A stretch of 12,107 bases of DNA from NCBI GenBank assembly GCA_963611685.1, contig CAVDSU010000065.1:1-12107 (forward strand), read 5' to 3'. Source of the stretch: UBA1724 sp963611685 (GTDB lineage: Bacteria > Verrucomicrobiota > Lentisphaeria > Oligosphaerales > Oligosphaeraceae). Below are positions 5,410 through 12,090 of this stretch, piece by piece. Numbering within the stretch: the stretch's first letter is position 1; every line of letters starts with the position of its first letter. The translations under genes and the position numbers were made by a program. A model generated the notes under the pieces. It ran no database searches. It was not told where the DNA came from and saw nothing but the letters and a program-made list of their open reading frames with translations.

Positions 5410-7200
5410 ATGCCTAAAACCCTACGCATCCTCGCACTGACCCTCCTGGCTTGCTTCTGCCTCCAGGCACAGGACGCCAATCCCGCCGCGAACATCCCCG
5501 CCGGCGCTAAATCCCCCGCTCGACTGAATACAGTGCGACAATTGCTCGAGGCACAGGCACAATCCCAGGGCACACAGGCCACCACCGAATCCCTCCAAAA
5601 GGCCATCACCGACGACTTCCTCGCCTCCGATCCCGCCCTGAAAAACTGCAATGCACCCTTCATCACCGAGGCCGAAACCCTCGCCACCGCCAAAAAGAAC
5701 CTCCAGGCAGAGGCATTCAAGCAGTTCCCCGAATACACCCCCGAACAGCTTAAGCACGAGGCAGAGGTCCGATTCCCCCTCTATAAGCGCGGACAAAAGA
5801 TCGAAATCCGCATCCGCACTAACCCCAAGCGCACCGAAAAAATCGCCGGACGCTTCAATGGCACCTTCGGCGGAAATGTCGCCATCGGACAGACCAACTA
5901 CCGACTCGCCGATATGCAGGGCATCCCCGGCAATGACGGCCCCGAGGGCGAAATCGCAAAGCTGGATGAACGCGCCAACCGCGAATACCGCCAGCAATGG
6001 CGCGAGGAATACACCCGCACCAGCATCAAAAACCGCACGTCCTTCCTCGAAGACAAGGAAGACGAATTCAATCGCCTCCAGCAACAGAAGGACTTCCTGG
6101 AAAACGAGTCCCGCGGATACACCTACTTCCAGGAAAAGTGGCTCACGCCCGACGAACTCCTCCACGAGTGCTCCGCACGACTCGCTTCACAACTCCGACA
6201 ACTCAATGCCGCCACCGAACGCGAGACCGTCCAACGACTCGCCGAAGAGGCCACTAGCCAACAGGAAATGACCGCCTACGGCGAATTGGCCGCACCCTAC
6301 GGAAAACTCCCCTCCGCGGAAAAGGTCCTCGAACAACAGGCCGCCGCCGAAAAGCGCCGCGCTGAACTCAAGGCACGCCGCGAGGCCGAGGCCGCCCTCA
6401 TGGAAGAGCGCGCACGCGAAAATGCCCGCCAGGAAGAACTCCGACGCCAACGCGAGGCCGAACGCCGCGCACGTCTGGCACAGCAGGAAGTCGAGGCCCC
6501 CGAGTCCAAGGGAGTCTCCCTCACGACCTACGCCGTGGGCGGCGTCATCGTCGTCCTGGCACTGCTCGGCGCCGGATGGTGGTGGACCAGCGCCCACAAG
6601 GAGGACGAGCTGGATGTCTCCAAGTTCTTCGAAGGCAAAGGAAAGCTCCAGAAGGAATTCTGGGACGCCGCCAACGCCGACCCCGAGCACTTCAAATATG
6701 TCGCCTATCTCTTCCCCGATGTGGAAAGCGCACAGGACGCCCTCCTGAGACTCTCCTACATCAAGCGCGACGAATACGGCAATACCTTCAGCACCAAGGA
6801 AGACCTCCGCTTCGGATGCTACGAGCACCAAAATGGCGCGGTCTGCTTCATCGGCAGCCCCACCCTCAACTACGCACGCTGGAGAGAGGCCTCCATGATC
6901 TGGCCCGAACTCCCCCTCTCCAACTACTTCAAGGTCTCCTCCGAACCCACCGTCAGCGTCATGGCGCCTGATCTGGATAAACTCCGCGAACAGGGACTCC
7001 ATGTCGAAAGCCTCGGCGCAGAAGACGTCCGCATGGACACCGGCGAAATCAACCGTGTCTTCCGCTATAAGGTCGCTAACAAGGAAGAGGCCATCAAGCT
7101 CCTCAATAACTTCGACATCAAGGAAGAAGGTATCGTCGTCAAGGTCGAGACCGCCGACGGCGAATTCGGAAAGGATATCCGCGGAGTCTTCGCCGCCTAA
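5410..7200 (+). CDS. Uncharacterised exported coiled-coil protein with one internal membrane helix
   Basis: A 596-residue protein I do not recognise as a family. Residues 1-20 form an export signal (basic MPKTLR, hydrophobic core, LQA before Q21). LLAC at 12-15 also resembles a lipobox, so it could be a lipoprotein. Residues 120-175 are beta-rich and could be a small SH3-like barrel (KIAGRFNGTFGGNVAIG, 144-160). Residues 185-290 are charged and helical. Residues 304-362 are an Ala/Glu/Arg coiled coil. A membrane helix lies at about 371-393, ending in WWW. The C-terminal 200 residues form a globular mixed domain with phrases such as LRFGCYEHQNGAVCFIG (466-482). If the signal is cleaved, the coiled coil lies in the periplasm and the C-terminal domain in the cytoplasm. 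It stands alone between an AT-rich gap and a strong terminator, so it is likely monocistronic. A signalling or envelope-scaffold role is possible but speculative. Confidence 0.85.
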   Translation: MPKTLRILALTLLACFCLQAQDANPAANIPAGAKSPARLNTVRQLLEAQAQSQGTQATTESLQKAITDDFLASDPALKNCNAPFITEAETLATAKKNLQAEAFKQFPEYTPEQLKHEAEVRFPLYKRGQKIEIRIRTNPKRTEKIAGRFNGTFGGNVAIGQTNYRLADMQGIPGNDGPEGEIAKLDERANREYRQQWREEYTRTSIKNRTSFLEDKEDEFNRLQQQKDFLENESRGYTYFQEKWLTPDELLHECSARLASQLRQLNAATERETVQRLAEEATSQQEMTAYGELAAPYGKLPSAEKVLEQQAAAEKRRAELKARREAEAALMEERARENARQEELRRQREAERRARLAQQEVEAPESKGVSLTTYAVGGVIVVLALLGAGWWWTSAHKEDELDVSKFFEGKGKLQKEFWDAANADPEHFKYVAYLFPDVESAQDALLRLSYIKRDEYGNTFSTKEDLRFGCYEHQNGAVCFIGSPTLNYARWREASMIWPELPLSNYFKVSSEPTVSVMAPDLDKLREQGLHVESLGAEDVRMDTGEINRVFRYKVANKEEAIKLLNNFDIKEEGIVVKVETADGEFGKDIRGVFAA

Positions 7201-7228
7201 ATCCACAACACACCTCATTCCAAAACCC

Positions 7229-7264
7229 AAGAAGGCGCACGGCTCCCAGCCGCGCGCCTTCTTT
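7229..7264 (+). terminator. Strong hairpin terminator after the 5410 gene
   Basis: AAGAAGGCGC (7229-7238) pairs perfectly with GCGCCTTCTT (7254-7263). Inside it CGGCT pairs with AGCCG after a single A/C mismatch, around a CCC loop. The stem begins 29 bases after the stop. The A-rich left arm and T-rich right arm make it usable in both directions, which suits the convergent layout. Confidence 0.75.
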
Positions 7265-7303
7265 GCGTACCAAAAACAACGCAATGCTCGCCTACAACAT
7301 TAT

Positions 7304-7336
7304 CCAAAGGACGGCGCCTGCCACCCCCGCTCCCCC
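7304..7336 (+). repeat. Module 1 repeat, copy d
   Basis: TATCCAAAGGACGG followed by CGCCTGCCACCCCCGC and a C-run. It matches the 5' part of module 1 at 1779 and 3879. It faces copy e at 7399-7427 in inverted orientation, with ATCCAAAGGAC shared by the two ends. The sequence between 7337 and 7398 carries no gene I can support. Confidence 0.6.
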
Positions 7337-7398
7337 AAATTTGATAGCTAGCCCTGCAATTCGCCCCTAACTCGCCTGCAAAATACAATTCGGGTGAG

Positions 7399-7427
7399 TA
7401 CGGGGGGCCTGCCCCCAGTCCTTTGGA
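7399..7427 (-). repeat. Module 1 repeat, copy e (inverted)
   Basis: Read on the minus strand this is CCAAAGGACTGGGGGCAGG followed by CCCCCCGTACTC, matching copy b closely (CCAAAGGACTGGGGGCAG). It contains a GGGGGC/GCCCCC-type hairpin. It marks the left edge of the AT-rich higBA island. Confidence 0.65.
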
Positions 7428-7463
7428 TCCCCCCTATCCAAAGACACCGGTTCTTCTATCCCG

Positions 7464-7781
7464 CTAGCAATTCGCCATTGCCAATTGTGCAGACGCACAA
7501 AGGGGAATCGCATCGATCTCCTTCTGGGCATCCCGTGCCGCTACGCAGAGATCGTATTTCGTCTGAAGATTGGTCCAGAACTCGGGACCAGTCCCAAAAT
7601 ATTTTCCGAGTCTCAAGGCCGTATCGGCAGTAATGGCACGCGTTCCCCTTGCAATGGCATTGATGCGGGGCGTAGGCACATGAATATCCATCGCCAGCTT
7701 ATTCTGGCTAATCCCCATGGGCTTCAAAAACTACTCCATGAGAATCTCCCCAGGACAAATCAAATTCTTCGTTCTAATCAT
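7464..7781 (-). pseudogene. higA: HigA-type antitoxin (XRE HTH), interrupted by an in-frame TAG
   Basis: Read from the ATG at 7781, the frame gives MIRTKNLICPGEILME, then TAG (7733-7731), then FLKPMGISQNKLAMD and on to the end, 105 codons in all. The family reads LxHPGEIL-xEEFLxPxGISQxxLA, so the TAG sits exactly where a second Glu (GAG) is expected, a single G-to-T change. The rest of the HTH is intact: NKLAMDIHVPTPRINAIARG, then TRAITADTALRLGKYFGTGPEFWTNLQ. A good Shine-Dalgarno (GGGAGG) precedes the ATG. Reinitiation at TTG 7727 or ATG 7718 would give a product lacking only the first 18-21 residues, so partial function is possible. The gene follows the toxin remnant by about 12 bases, the normal higB-higA order. 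HigA normally binds its own promoter and neutralises HigB. Confidence 0.85.
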
Positions 7782-7793
7782 AAGAATGCCTCC

Positions 7794-7910
7794 CTAATGA
7801 TAGTCAACAATCTCTACATCATGGACATCGCCATCACGCCATGTAAAACAAATGCGCCACTGAAGATTGATCCGAATGCTAAACTGCCCTTCACGATCCC
7901 CATGCAAGCG
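7794..7910 (-). pseudogene. higB: HigB toxin remnant (C-terminal part only)
   Basis: The frame ending at 7794 encodes RLHGDREGQFSIRINLQW, then RICFTWRDGDVHDVEIVDYH, 38 residues that match the C-terminal end of RelE/HigB mRNA-cleaving toxins. Intact HigB proteins are about 90 residues, so the N-terminal half is gone. Upstream of codon RLH the frame runs into T-tracts and a module 1 repeat (copy f) and then into GC-rich sequence unrelated to the family. The usual three or so residues between RL and GDR also seem to be missing. No start codon with a ribosome binding site restores an intact protein. The stop is immediately followed by the GGGAGG that serves higA. Confidence 0.85.
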
Positions 7911-7929
7911 ATAGAAGATACAAAAAAAA

Positions 7930-7955
7930 CGAAAGGACGGGGGCTGGCGCCCCCC
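7930..7955 (+). repeat. Module 1 repeat, copy f, at the truncation edge of higB
   Basis: CGAAAGGAC, then the hairpin GGGGGC-TGGC-GCCCCC (7939-7954) and a C-rich continuation. It is preceded by A-rich sequence (eight A at 7922-7929). It sits about 20 bases from the last recognisable higB codon and marks the right edge of the AT-rich island. On the minus strand the hairpin is followed by a T8 run, so it might also stop transcription reading out of the NYN gene. Confidence 0.6.
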
Positions 7956-8026
7956 TCCCCGCGCAGCCTCAAGCGTCGGCGCTCCCACCGCGGCCCACAG
8001 ACGCGGAAGAGCCGCGCAGCGACCAT

Positions 8027-8045
8027 GCGACTAGCATCTAGCCGC
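8027..8045 (-). terminator. Hairpin just downstream of the NYN-domain gene
   Basis: On the minus strand GCGGCTAG pairs with CTAGTCGC (one G-T pair) around an ATG loop, starting 15 bases past the stop. There is no T-run right after the stem, so it is only a candidate. The rest of 7956-8059 is GC-rich and I see nothing else in it. Confidence 0.3.
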
Positions 8046-8059
8046 TCTTCTGCCAAATA

Positions 8060-10288
8060 CTAATTCCGTCCCGTCGTTCCCAGGAATCCCAAGAAGGTGG
8101 CGTTATCCAGATAGCCGTCGCAGATTTCCTGGACACGCGCCATGAGTCCCTGGTCGTTGGTGACCAGCCAGCGTTTTCCGGCGTCGCCGCGGGCCTCCTG
8201 TTCCTCCATGCGCTGGACGATCCAGTTATCGGCATTCTGGTCCTCGGTCTTGTGTCCGGCGTAGACCACGGTGTAGTGGTCATTGACCTTCATCACATTA
8301 TCCACGGGAAGATCGCTATCGAAGACCAGCACCACCTTCCGGAAGACCTGCGAGAGCCTCTGGCACCGGGAGCGGAAGGCGTCGCGCGTCAGCTGGAAGC
8401 CATTTGGCGTCTTCTCCTGGATGCTCATGATGGGATCGGTCTTGATGACATTGTATCCGTCAATGACCAGCTCCGTCTGCTTCAAATCGCCGCGATTGCC
8501 GGGACGGTGGATCCACTCCATGCGGACAGGCTCGCCGCTGGACTCCTGCTGGAGCAATTCCTCCATGGTCTTCTGGGGCTCGCGCGCGCGGTCGAAGAGC
8601 TTCTCGCGGGCCGCCAGCAGATCATGGATTTGACGGATCTCCTCGGGCAGGAAGAGCCGCCGTCCGAGATTGCCCTGGAGGAATGCGCGGACCTCCTGGA
8701 AGGCATCGCGGGTGGCATCGTCGTTGAGAGGCAGCTCCTTCAGATATCCCAGCATCCGGGGCGCAATGCCCTGCAACGTGCTCTCGCCGTCGTCAGAGTC
8801 CTTCCGAAGACTCTTCCGCAACTCCGCCAGACGGTCCTCCAATTCCTTCGCCAACTCCGTCATGCCGGGCTCCACGGAAATGGATTCCTCCAGCGCCTCG
8901 CGGACGCGCGACAGCAGCCGGTCCATGCGCTGCTCCTGGTCCCGGAGCTTCTGATAGACGCCGTGGGACTTGTCGCGCTCACGCTGCTTTGCCAACAGAC
9001 GGTTCGCTCGCTCCTCCAGGCTCTTGCCACGATCCACGGACTCCGTCAACAACGCCAGCTGCTCCGGATGAATGCCCAGGGCCTCCGTGTAGAAGGAGGC
9101 CATCTGCATCCGCTGAGTCTCCTGAAATTGATCCCGCAGTTCGTCAATGGCGTCATCGAAGTCGTCACGAATCTCCGAGAGCTCCTTCTGCATCCGCGCC
9201 TTCTCTTCGCCATCCAGACGCTGCGCTTTCGCACGCAACTCCTCCTGGGTCCGGGCCTTCTTCCGCAAGGCGTCATTCTCTCTCGACAACTCGCCATTGC
9301 GCTGACGAGCCTTGGACAACATCGATTTCAATTCCTGCACGTCACTGGAATCCCGCCACTTCTCGCCCTCCTTCCCAGAAGACGACACACCCTCCACAAC
9401 AGGAACAGAAACGACCGCCGCGGATTCCTCAATCGCCGCAGTCTCGACTGGAGCCGCCACCGCCGAAGAGGACACCAGCGGGACAATCCCCGGCACCACC
9501 GTAGACGCCGCAGACGCAGCACCCGCCACCTCACCCGCCCCATGGCTCTTCGTCAAGGGCAACAACCCCTGGGATGCCGGCGCCATCGGCACAGCCACAG
9601 TCTCCACGGGCGCAGCCACAGTCTCCACGGGTGCAGGCGCAGTCTCCACAGCCGCAGGCACAGCCTCCACAGCTGCAGGCGCAGTCTCCACAGCCGCAGG
9701 CACAGTCTCCTGCTTCTTCTTCACGCGCTCCTGTCTCTGGGCATTCTCCGCCTCGCGCTTGGCATTTTCCTCTGCGACGAAGAGCGAGAGTGGCTCCGTA
9801 GGAACGGTGCGGGGAGTCTTTTCCTTTCGGGGGGTGGTGGGGTTCTTCTTTCCACGCCAGAAGGAGGGCGCCTTCAGCAACAATGCGCCCAGCCTCTGGA
9901 GTCGGGGATACATCTGCAGCTGGCAGAAAACCAATGCCAGCGTGCGGGGATCCCGCATCTCCAGGAACTTCTCCCGCCAGTAGTTTTCCAGCCACGCCGC
10001 CTGTGCATTCCGGGTCTCCTTGGGGGCCTGGAGCATCTTCTCCAAACAGGCGAAAATTCCCGCCAGATTAAGGGCGAAGTAGTGCGCGAATTCGTCGTGC
10101 TTCTGCAGCACCACCAGGATGCGCCGGGTGGTCTTTTCCTGGCGGAAATTCCGCTCGCTCAGGGTGAATCCGCCGCGGGTCAGCGCCTGCTTCACCGCGG
10201 GATCGTTGTTCAGCGCGTTGTTGAAATCCCGGAATTCATAGCGCCGGAGCATCCATTGGATGGCTTCGGGACAAATGCGTTTGCTCAT
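8060..10288 (-). CDS. Large NYN/YacP-type ribonuclease-domain protein with coiled coils and a heptapeptide repeat
   Basis: A 742-residue protein. Residues 1-145 are a helical domain I do not recognise (MSKRICPEAIQWMLRR, then a Leu-rich segment). Residues 146-193 are basic and charged. Residues 194-235 are six heptapeptides of the form ETxPAAV, running into an Ala/Val/Ser-rich linker to about 305. Long coiled coils occupy roughly 315-395 and 422-500. Residues 606-742 are a NYN domain of the YacP/Rae1 type: ELVIDGYNVI (606-615, D610), VLVFDSD (653-659), EDQNADNW (682-689) and LVTNDQG (708-714), giving the acidic cluster D610, D657/D659, D687, D712. Such domains are PIN-like metal-dependent RNases; B. 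subtilis Rae1 cuts mRNA on ribosomes, but it is a stand-alone domain. The start at 10288 is chosen because the upstream GTG at 10420 adds an unlikely extension. The Shine-Dalgarno is weak. Possibly an RNA-processing or ribosome-associated scaffold. Confidence 0.88.
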   Translation of the reverse strand: MSKRICPEAIQWMLRRYEFRDFNNALNNDPAVKQALTRGGFTLSERNFRQEKTTRRILVVLQKHDEFAHYFALNLAGIFACLEKMLQAPKETRNAQAAWLENYWREKFLEMRDPRTLALVFCQLQMYPRLQRLGALLLKAPSFWRGKKNPTTPRKEKTPRTVPTEPLSLFVAEENAKREAENAQRQERVKKKQETVPAAVETAPAAVEAVPAAVETAPAPVETVAAPVETVAVPMAPASQGLLPLTKSHGAGEVAGAASAASTVVPGIVPLVSSSAVAAPVETAAIEESAAVVSVPVVEGVSSSGKEGEKWRDSSDVQELKSMLSKARQRNGELSRENDALRKKARTQEELRAKAQRLDGEEKARMQKELSEIRDDFDDAIDELRDQFQETQRMQMASFYTEALGIHPEQLALLTESVDRGKSLEERANRLLAKQRERDKSHGVYQKLRDQEQRMDRLLSRVREALEESISVEPGMTELAKELEDRLAELRKSLRKDSDDGESTLQGIAPRMLGYLKELPLNDDATRDAFQEVRAFLQGNLGRRLFLPEEIRQIHDLLAAREKLFDRAREPQKTMEELLQQESSGEPVRMEWIHRPGNRGDLKQTELVIDGYNVIKTDPIMSIQEKTPNGFQLTRDAFRSRCQRLSQVFRKVVLVFDSDLPVDNVMKVNDHYTVVYAGHKTEDQNADNWIVQRMEEQEARGDAGKRWLVTNDQGLMARVQEICDGYLDNATFLGFLGTTGRN
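9584..9709 (-). repeat. Six in-frame 21-bp repeats inside the NYN-domain gene
   Basis: Read on the minus strand, six consecutive 21-base units encode ETVPAAV, ETAPAAV, EAVPAAV, ETAPAPV, ETVAAPV and ETVAVPM. The first four or five are nearly the same at DNA level, while the last two drift. The unit length is a multiple of three, so copy-number change would keep the frame and only lengthen or shorten the linker. Confidence 0.9.
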
Positions 10289-10664
10289 GGTCGTAAGATT
10301 CTCAAAAAAAAGGGTTACATGATATCGCCGCCAGATCGCCCCGCCTGTGTCGAAAGGACTGCCGGCAGCGGTAGAAAAACTACGGTGCGACCACCCGCAC
10401 TCCCCCGCGCGCTCCTGCACGCGCGCGAAGCCGGTTCTTCACACCAAAAGGGAAGGAATTCCGGCCGCCTCAAAACGACGGCCACTACGCTTGCAAAAAA
10501 AGGAAGGAAGGCATGCGCGTCAAAGGCAATCCGCATGGACGATTCCCGCACGCCGTAGGTTCCCGCCTCGTGTATCACGGAGGAGATTTCCCGTACCCTC
10601 CGCCCAATGCGCCCCGGGGGAAATACCCTCCGGGACGACATACGCCGACTATGCCATCATCCCC
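10289..10664. other. Intergenic region between asnA and the NYN-domain gene
   Basis: A 376-base gap between two minus-strand genes. It holds several inverted repeats: CGGAGG/CCTCCG (about 10578-10602), CCCCGGGGG/CCCTCCGGG (about 10613-10634, possibly ending asnA), GCGCGC around 10405-10426, and CTGCCGGCAG at about 10359-10368 next to GTAG-AAAAA-CTAC. CGAAAGGACTG at 10351 is a weak match to module 1. A plus-strand ATG at 10513 has a good AAGGAAGG in front but leads into an antisense frame of asnA. I support no gene here. Confidence 0.5.
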
Positions 10665-11708
10665 TTATAGCAGGGGAATGTTGTGCTCCCGGCAGAGACG
10701 AATCATCTCTTCCGGCCAAATGCTGCTCTGGATTTCGCCAATGTGCGCCTTCTGCAACAGTAGCATGCACAAACGGCTCTGGCCAATACCGCCTCCCATG
10801 GTCAGGGGCAATTCACCAGCCATCAGCTTCTTGTGGAAGGAGAGCTCCAGACGCGCCTCCTGACCCCGCAACGACAACTGCCGCAACAACGACTCCTTGT
10901 CCACCCGGATGCCCATGGAGGAAATCTCGAAGGACCGCCCCAACACGGGATTCCACACAAGGATATCGCCATTCAACCCACGGTGCCCCGCAACGCTGGG
11001 CGTGATCCAGTCGTCATAGTCCGGCGCACGGCCATCGTGGGGCTTGCCGCTCAAGGGCAACTCGCCACCGATGCCAATCAGGAAAACCGCGCCGTCACGC
11101 TTGCAAACCGCGTCCTCCCGCTCCTTGGGAGTGGCGTTGGGCATGGCGGCCTCCAGGTCCTCGGTGAAATGGAAGTGGATCTCCTCGGGCAGGAAGGGCT
11201 TCAATGCCGGATAATCCCGGCAAATCATGTCCTCCGTGCGACGCAACGCGTAGTAGATCCTCCGGACCGTCCCCTGGAGAGTCTCCAGATTCCGCTGCTC
11301 ACGGGTGACGACCTTCTCCCAATCCCACTGGTCCACATACAAGGAATGCAAGTTGTCCAAGTCCTCGTCAGGACGAATCGCATTCATGTCCGTGTAGATT
11401 CCGCGCCCCGCCGGCATCCGCATGGACGCCAGCTTCATCCGCTTCCACTTGGCCAGGGAATGCACGATCTCGGCACGGCAGCCGCCCACCGCCTGGATGG
11501 TGAAGGACACCGGCTTCTCCACGCCATTCAAATCATCGTTGATGCCCGTGCCCGACTGCACAAAAAGCGGCGCCGTGACACGCTGCAAATGGAGCTCGAA
11601 CGCCAGGTTGTTCTGGAAGGACTCCTTGATCTTGCGGATGGCCACCTCCGTGGCCAACTCGTCCAGAAGGGGACGATACCCCTCCGGCAAAAGAAGCGGC
11701 AGTGACAT
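10665..11708 (-). CDS. asnA: Aspartate-ammonia ligase (ammonia-dependent asparagine synthetase)
   Basis: A 347-residue class II aminoacyl-tRNA-synthetase-like enzyme that makes asparagine from aspartate, ammonia and ATP. Nearly every AsnA landmark is visible: VTAPLFVQSGTGINDDLNG (44-62), VEKPVSF (63-69), AEIVHSLAKWKR (79-90), GIYTDMNAIRPDED (103-116), LHSLYVDQWDWEKV (120-133), APDYDDW (228-234), GLNGDILVWNPVL (244-256), FEISSMGIRVD (260-270) and the motif 3-like TMGGGIGQSRLCMLLL (303-318). E. coli AsnA is 330 residues, so the length is normal with a short C-terminal addition. The start at 11708 matches the family N-terminus (YRPLLDELATEVAIRKIKESF); the GTG/ATG frame upstream is not conserved in character. 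GAGG lies about 12 bases upstream. The enzyme uses free ammonia, typical of cells growing with ample ammonium. It probably has its own promoter in 11709-11930. Confidence 0.96.
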   Translation of the reverse strand: MSLPLLLPEGYRPLLDELATEVAIRKIKESFQNNLAFELHLQRVTAPLFVQSGTGINDDLNGVEKPVSFTIQAVGGCRAEIVHSLAKWKRMKLASMRMPAGRGIYTDMNAIRPDEDLDNLHSLYVDQWDWEKVVTREQRNLETLQGTVRRIYYALRRTEDMICRDYPALKPFLPEEIHFHFTEDLEAAMPNATPKEREDAVCKRDGAVFLIGIGGELPLSGKPHDGRAPDYDDWITPSVAGHRGLNGDILVWNPVLGRSFEISSMGIRVDKESLLRQLSLRGQEARLELSFHKKLMAGELPLTMGGGIGQSRLCMLLLQKAHIGEIQSSIWPEEMIRLCREHNIPLL

Positions 11709-11932
11709 TGTCTCAATACCTCGCTGCAAAAAAATGGCTTGCTCGCCGGGAAGACTCGCCTCGCCGGCACCCGGGCAGAAAAAGAAACGCAAAAAACGCG
11801 CCCCCACTGCCTGGAAAATGACAATTTCCTGGTTCCACGGAAATCAGCCGTTAATATGACCCGCACACCACGCCTTTCCCCTCCATACACACGGTTTTTT
11901 GCCGCCAGCTACCAAAAAAAGAAGGAAGAAAC
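11709..11932. other. asnA leader region
   Basis: About 220 bases upstream of asnA without a gene. On the minus strand it contains the inverted pair GGCGAG/CTTCCCGGCGAG-like sequence near 11741-11773, a T-rich stretch TTTTTTGCGTTTCTTTTT (about 11779-11797) and the T7 run at 11728-11734. No convincing -35/-10 pair or asparagine-sensing element could be identified. Confidence 0.4.
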
Positions 11933-12090
11933 TAGGCGGGGCACGGGGCAGTGCCGTCCCCCCGCGGGGTTCCTTGCGGCGAAAGAAAAATAGGCGGGGG
12001 CACGGGGCAGTGCCGTACCGCCGCGGGTTCCTTGCGGCGGAAGAAAAATAGGCGGGGGGTACGGGGGGCGCAAGCCCCTCCGTCCTTTGG
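11933..12090 (-). repeat. 58-bp tandem repeat (two units plus a partial) joined to module 1 copy g, upstream of asnA
   Basis: Unit 1 is 11933-11990 and unit 2 is 11991-12048. Each starts TAGGCGGG, carries CACGGGGCAGTGCCGT and CCGCGG-GGTTCCTTGCGGCG, and ends GAAAAA. A third start at 12049 continues into GTACGGGGGGCGC and CCGTCCTTTGG (12080-12090). On the minus strand this reads CCAAAGGACGG, a GGGGC/GCCCC hairpin, then CCGCCTATTTTTCTTCCGCC, clearly the same as module 1 upstream of hisC and lpxK. It points toward asnA just as those copies point toward their genes. Each unit has CCGCCGC/GCGGCGG-type hairpins. Confidence 0.8.

Noticed and set aside
10289..10420. Upstream GTG start extending the NYN protein by 44 residues
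   Set aside because: The extension has low-complexity, non-conserved character and lacks a ribosome site; the ATG at 10288 opens a more protein-like N-terminus.
8252..10558. A 768-codon plus-strand open frame opposite the NYN-domain gene
   Set aside because: It mirrors the coiled-coil gene codon for codon (His/Arg/Leu-rich, with HSLHSRR-type repeats opposite the ETxPAAV repeats). The minus-strand frame has a real NYN domain, so this is a shadow.
10315..10641. Minus-strand open frame of 108 codons in the asnA-NYN gap
   Set aside because: It starts with an ATG lacking a ribosome site, is Arg/Ser/Val-rich and crosses several hairpins; no family resemblance.
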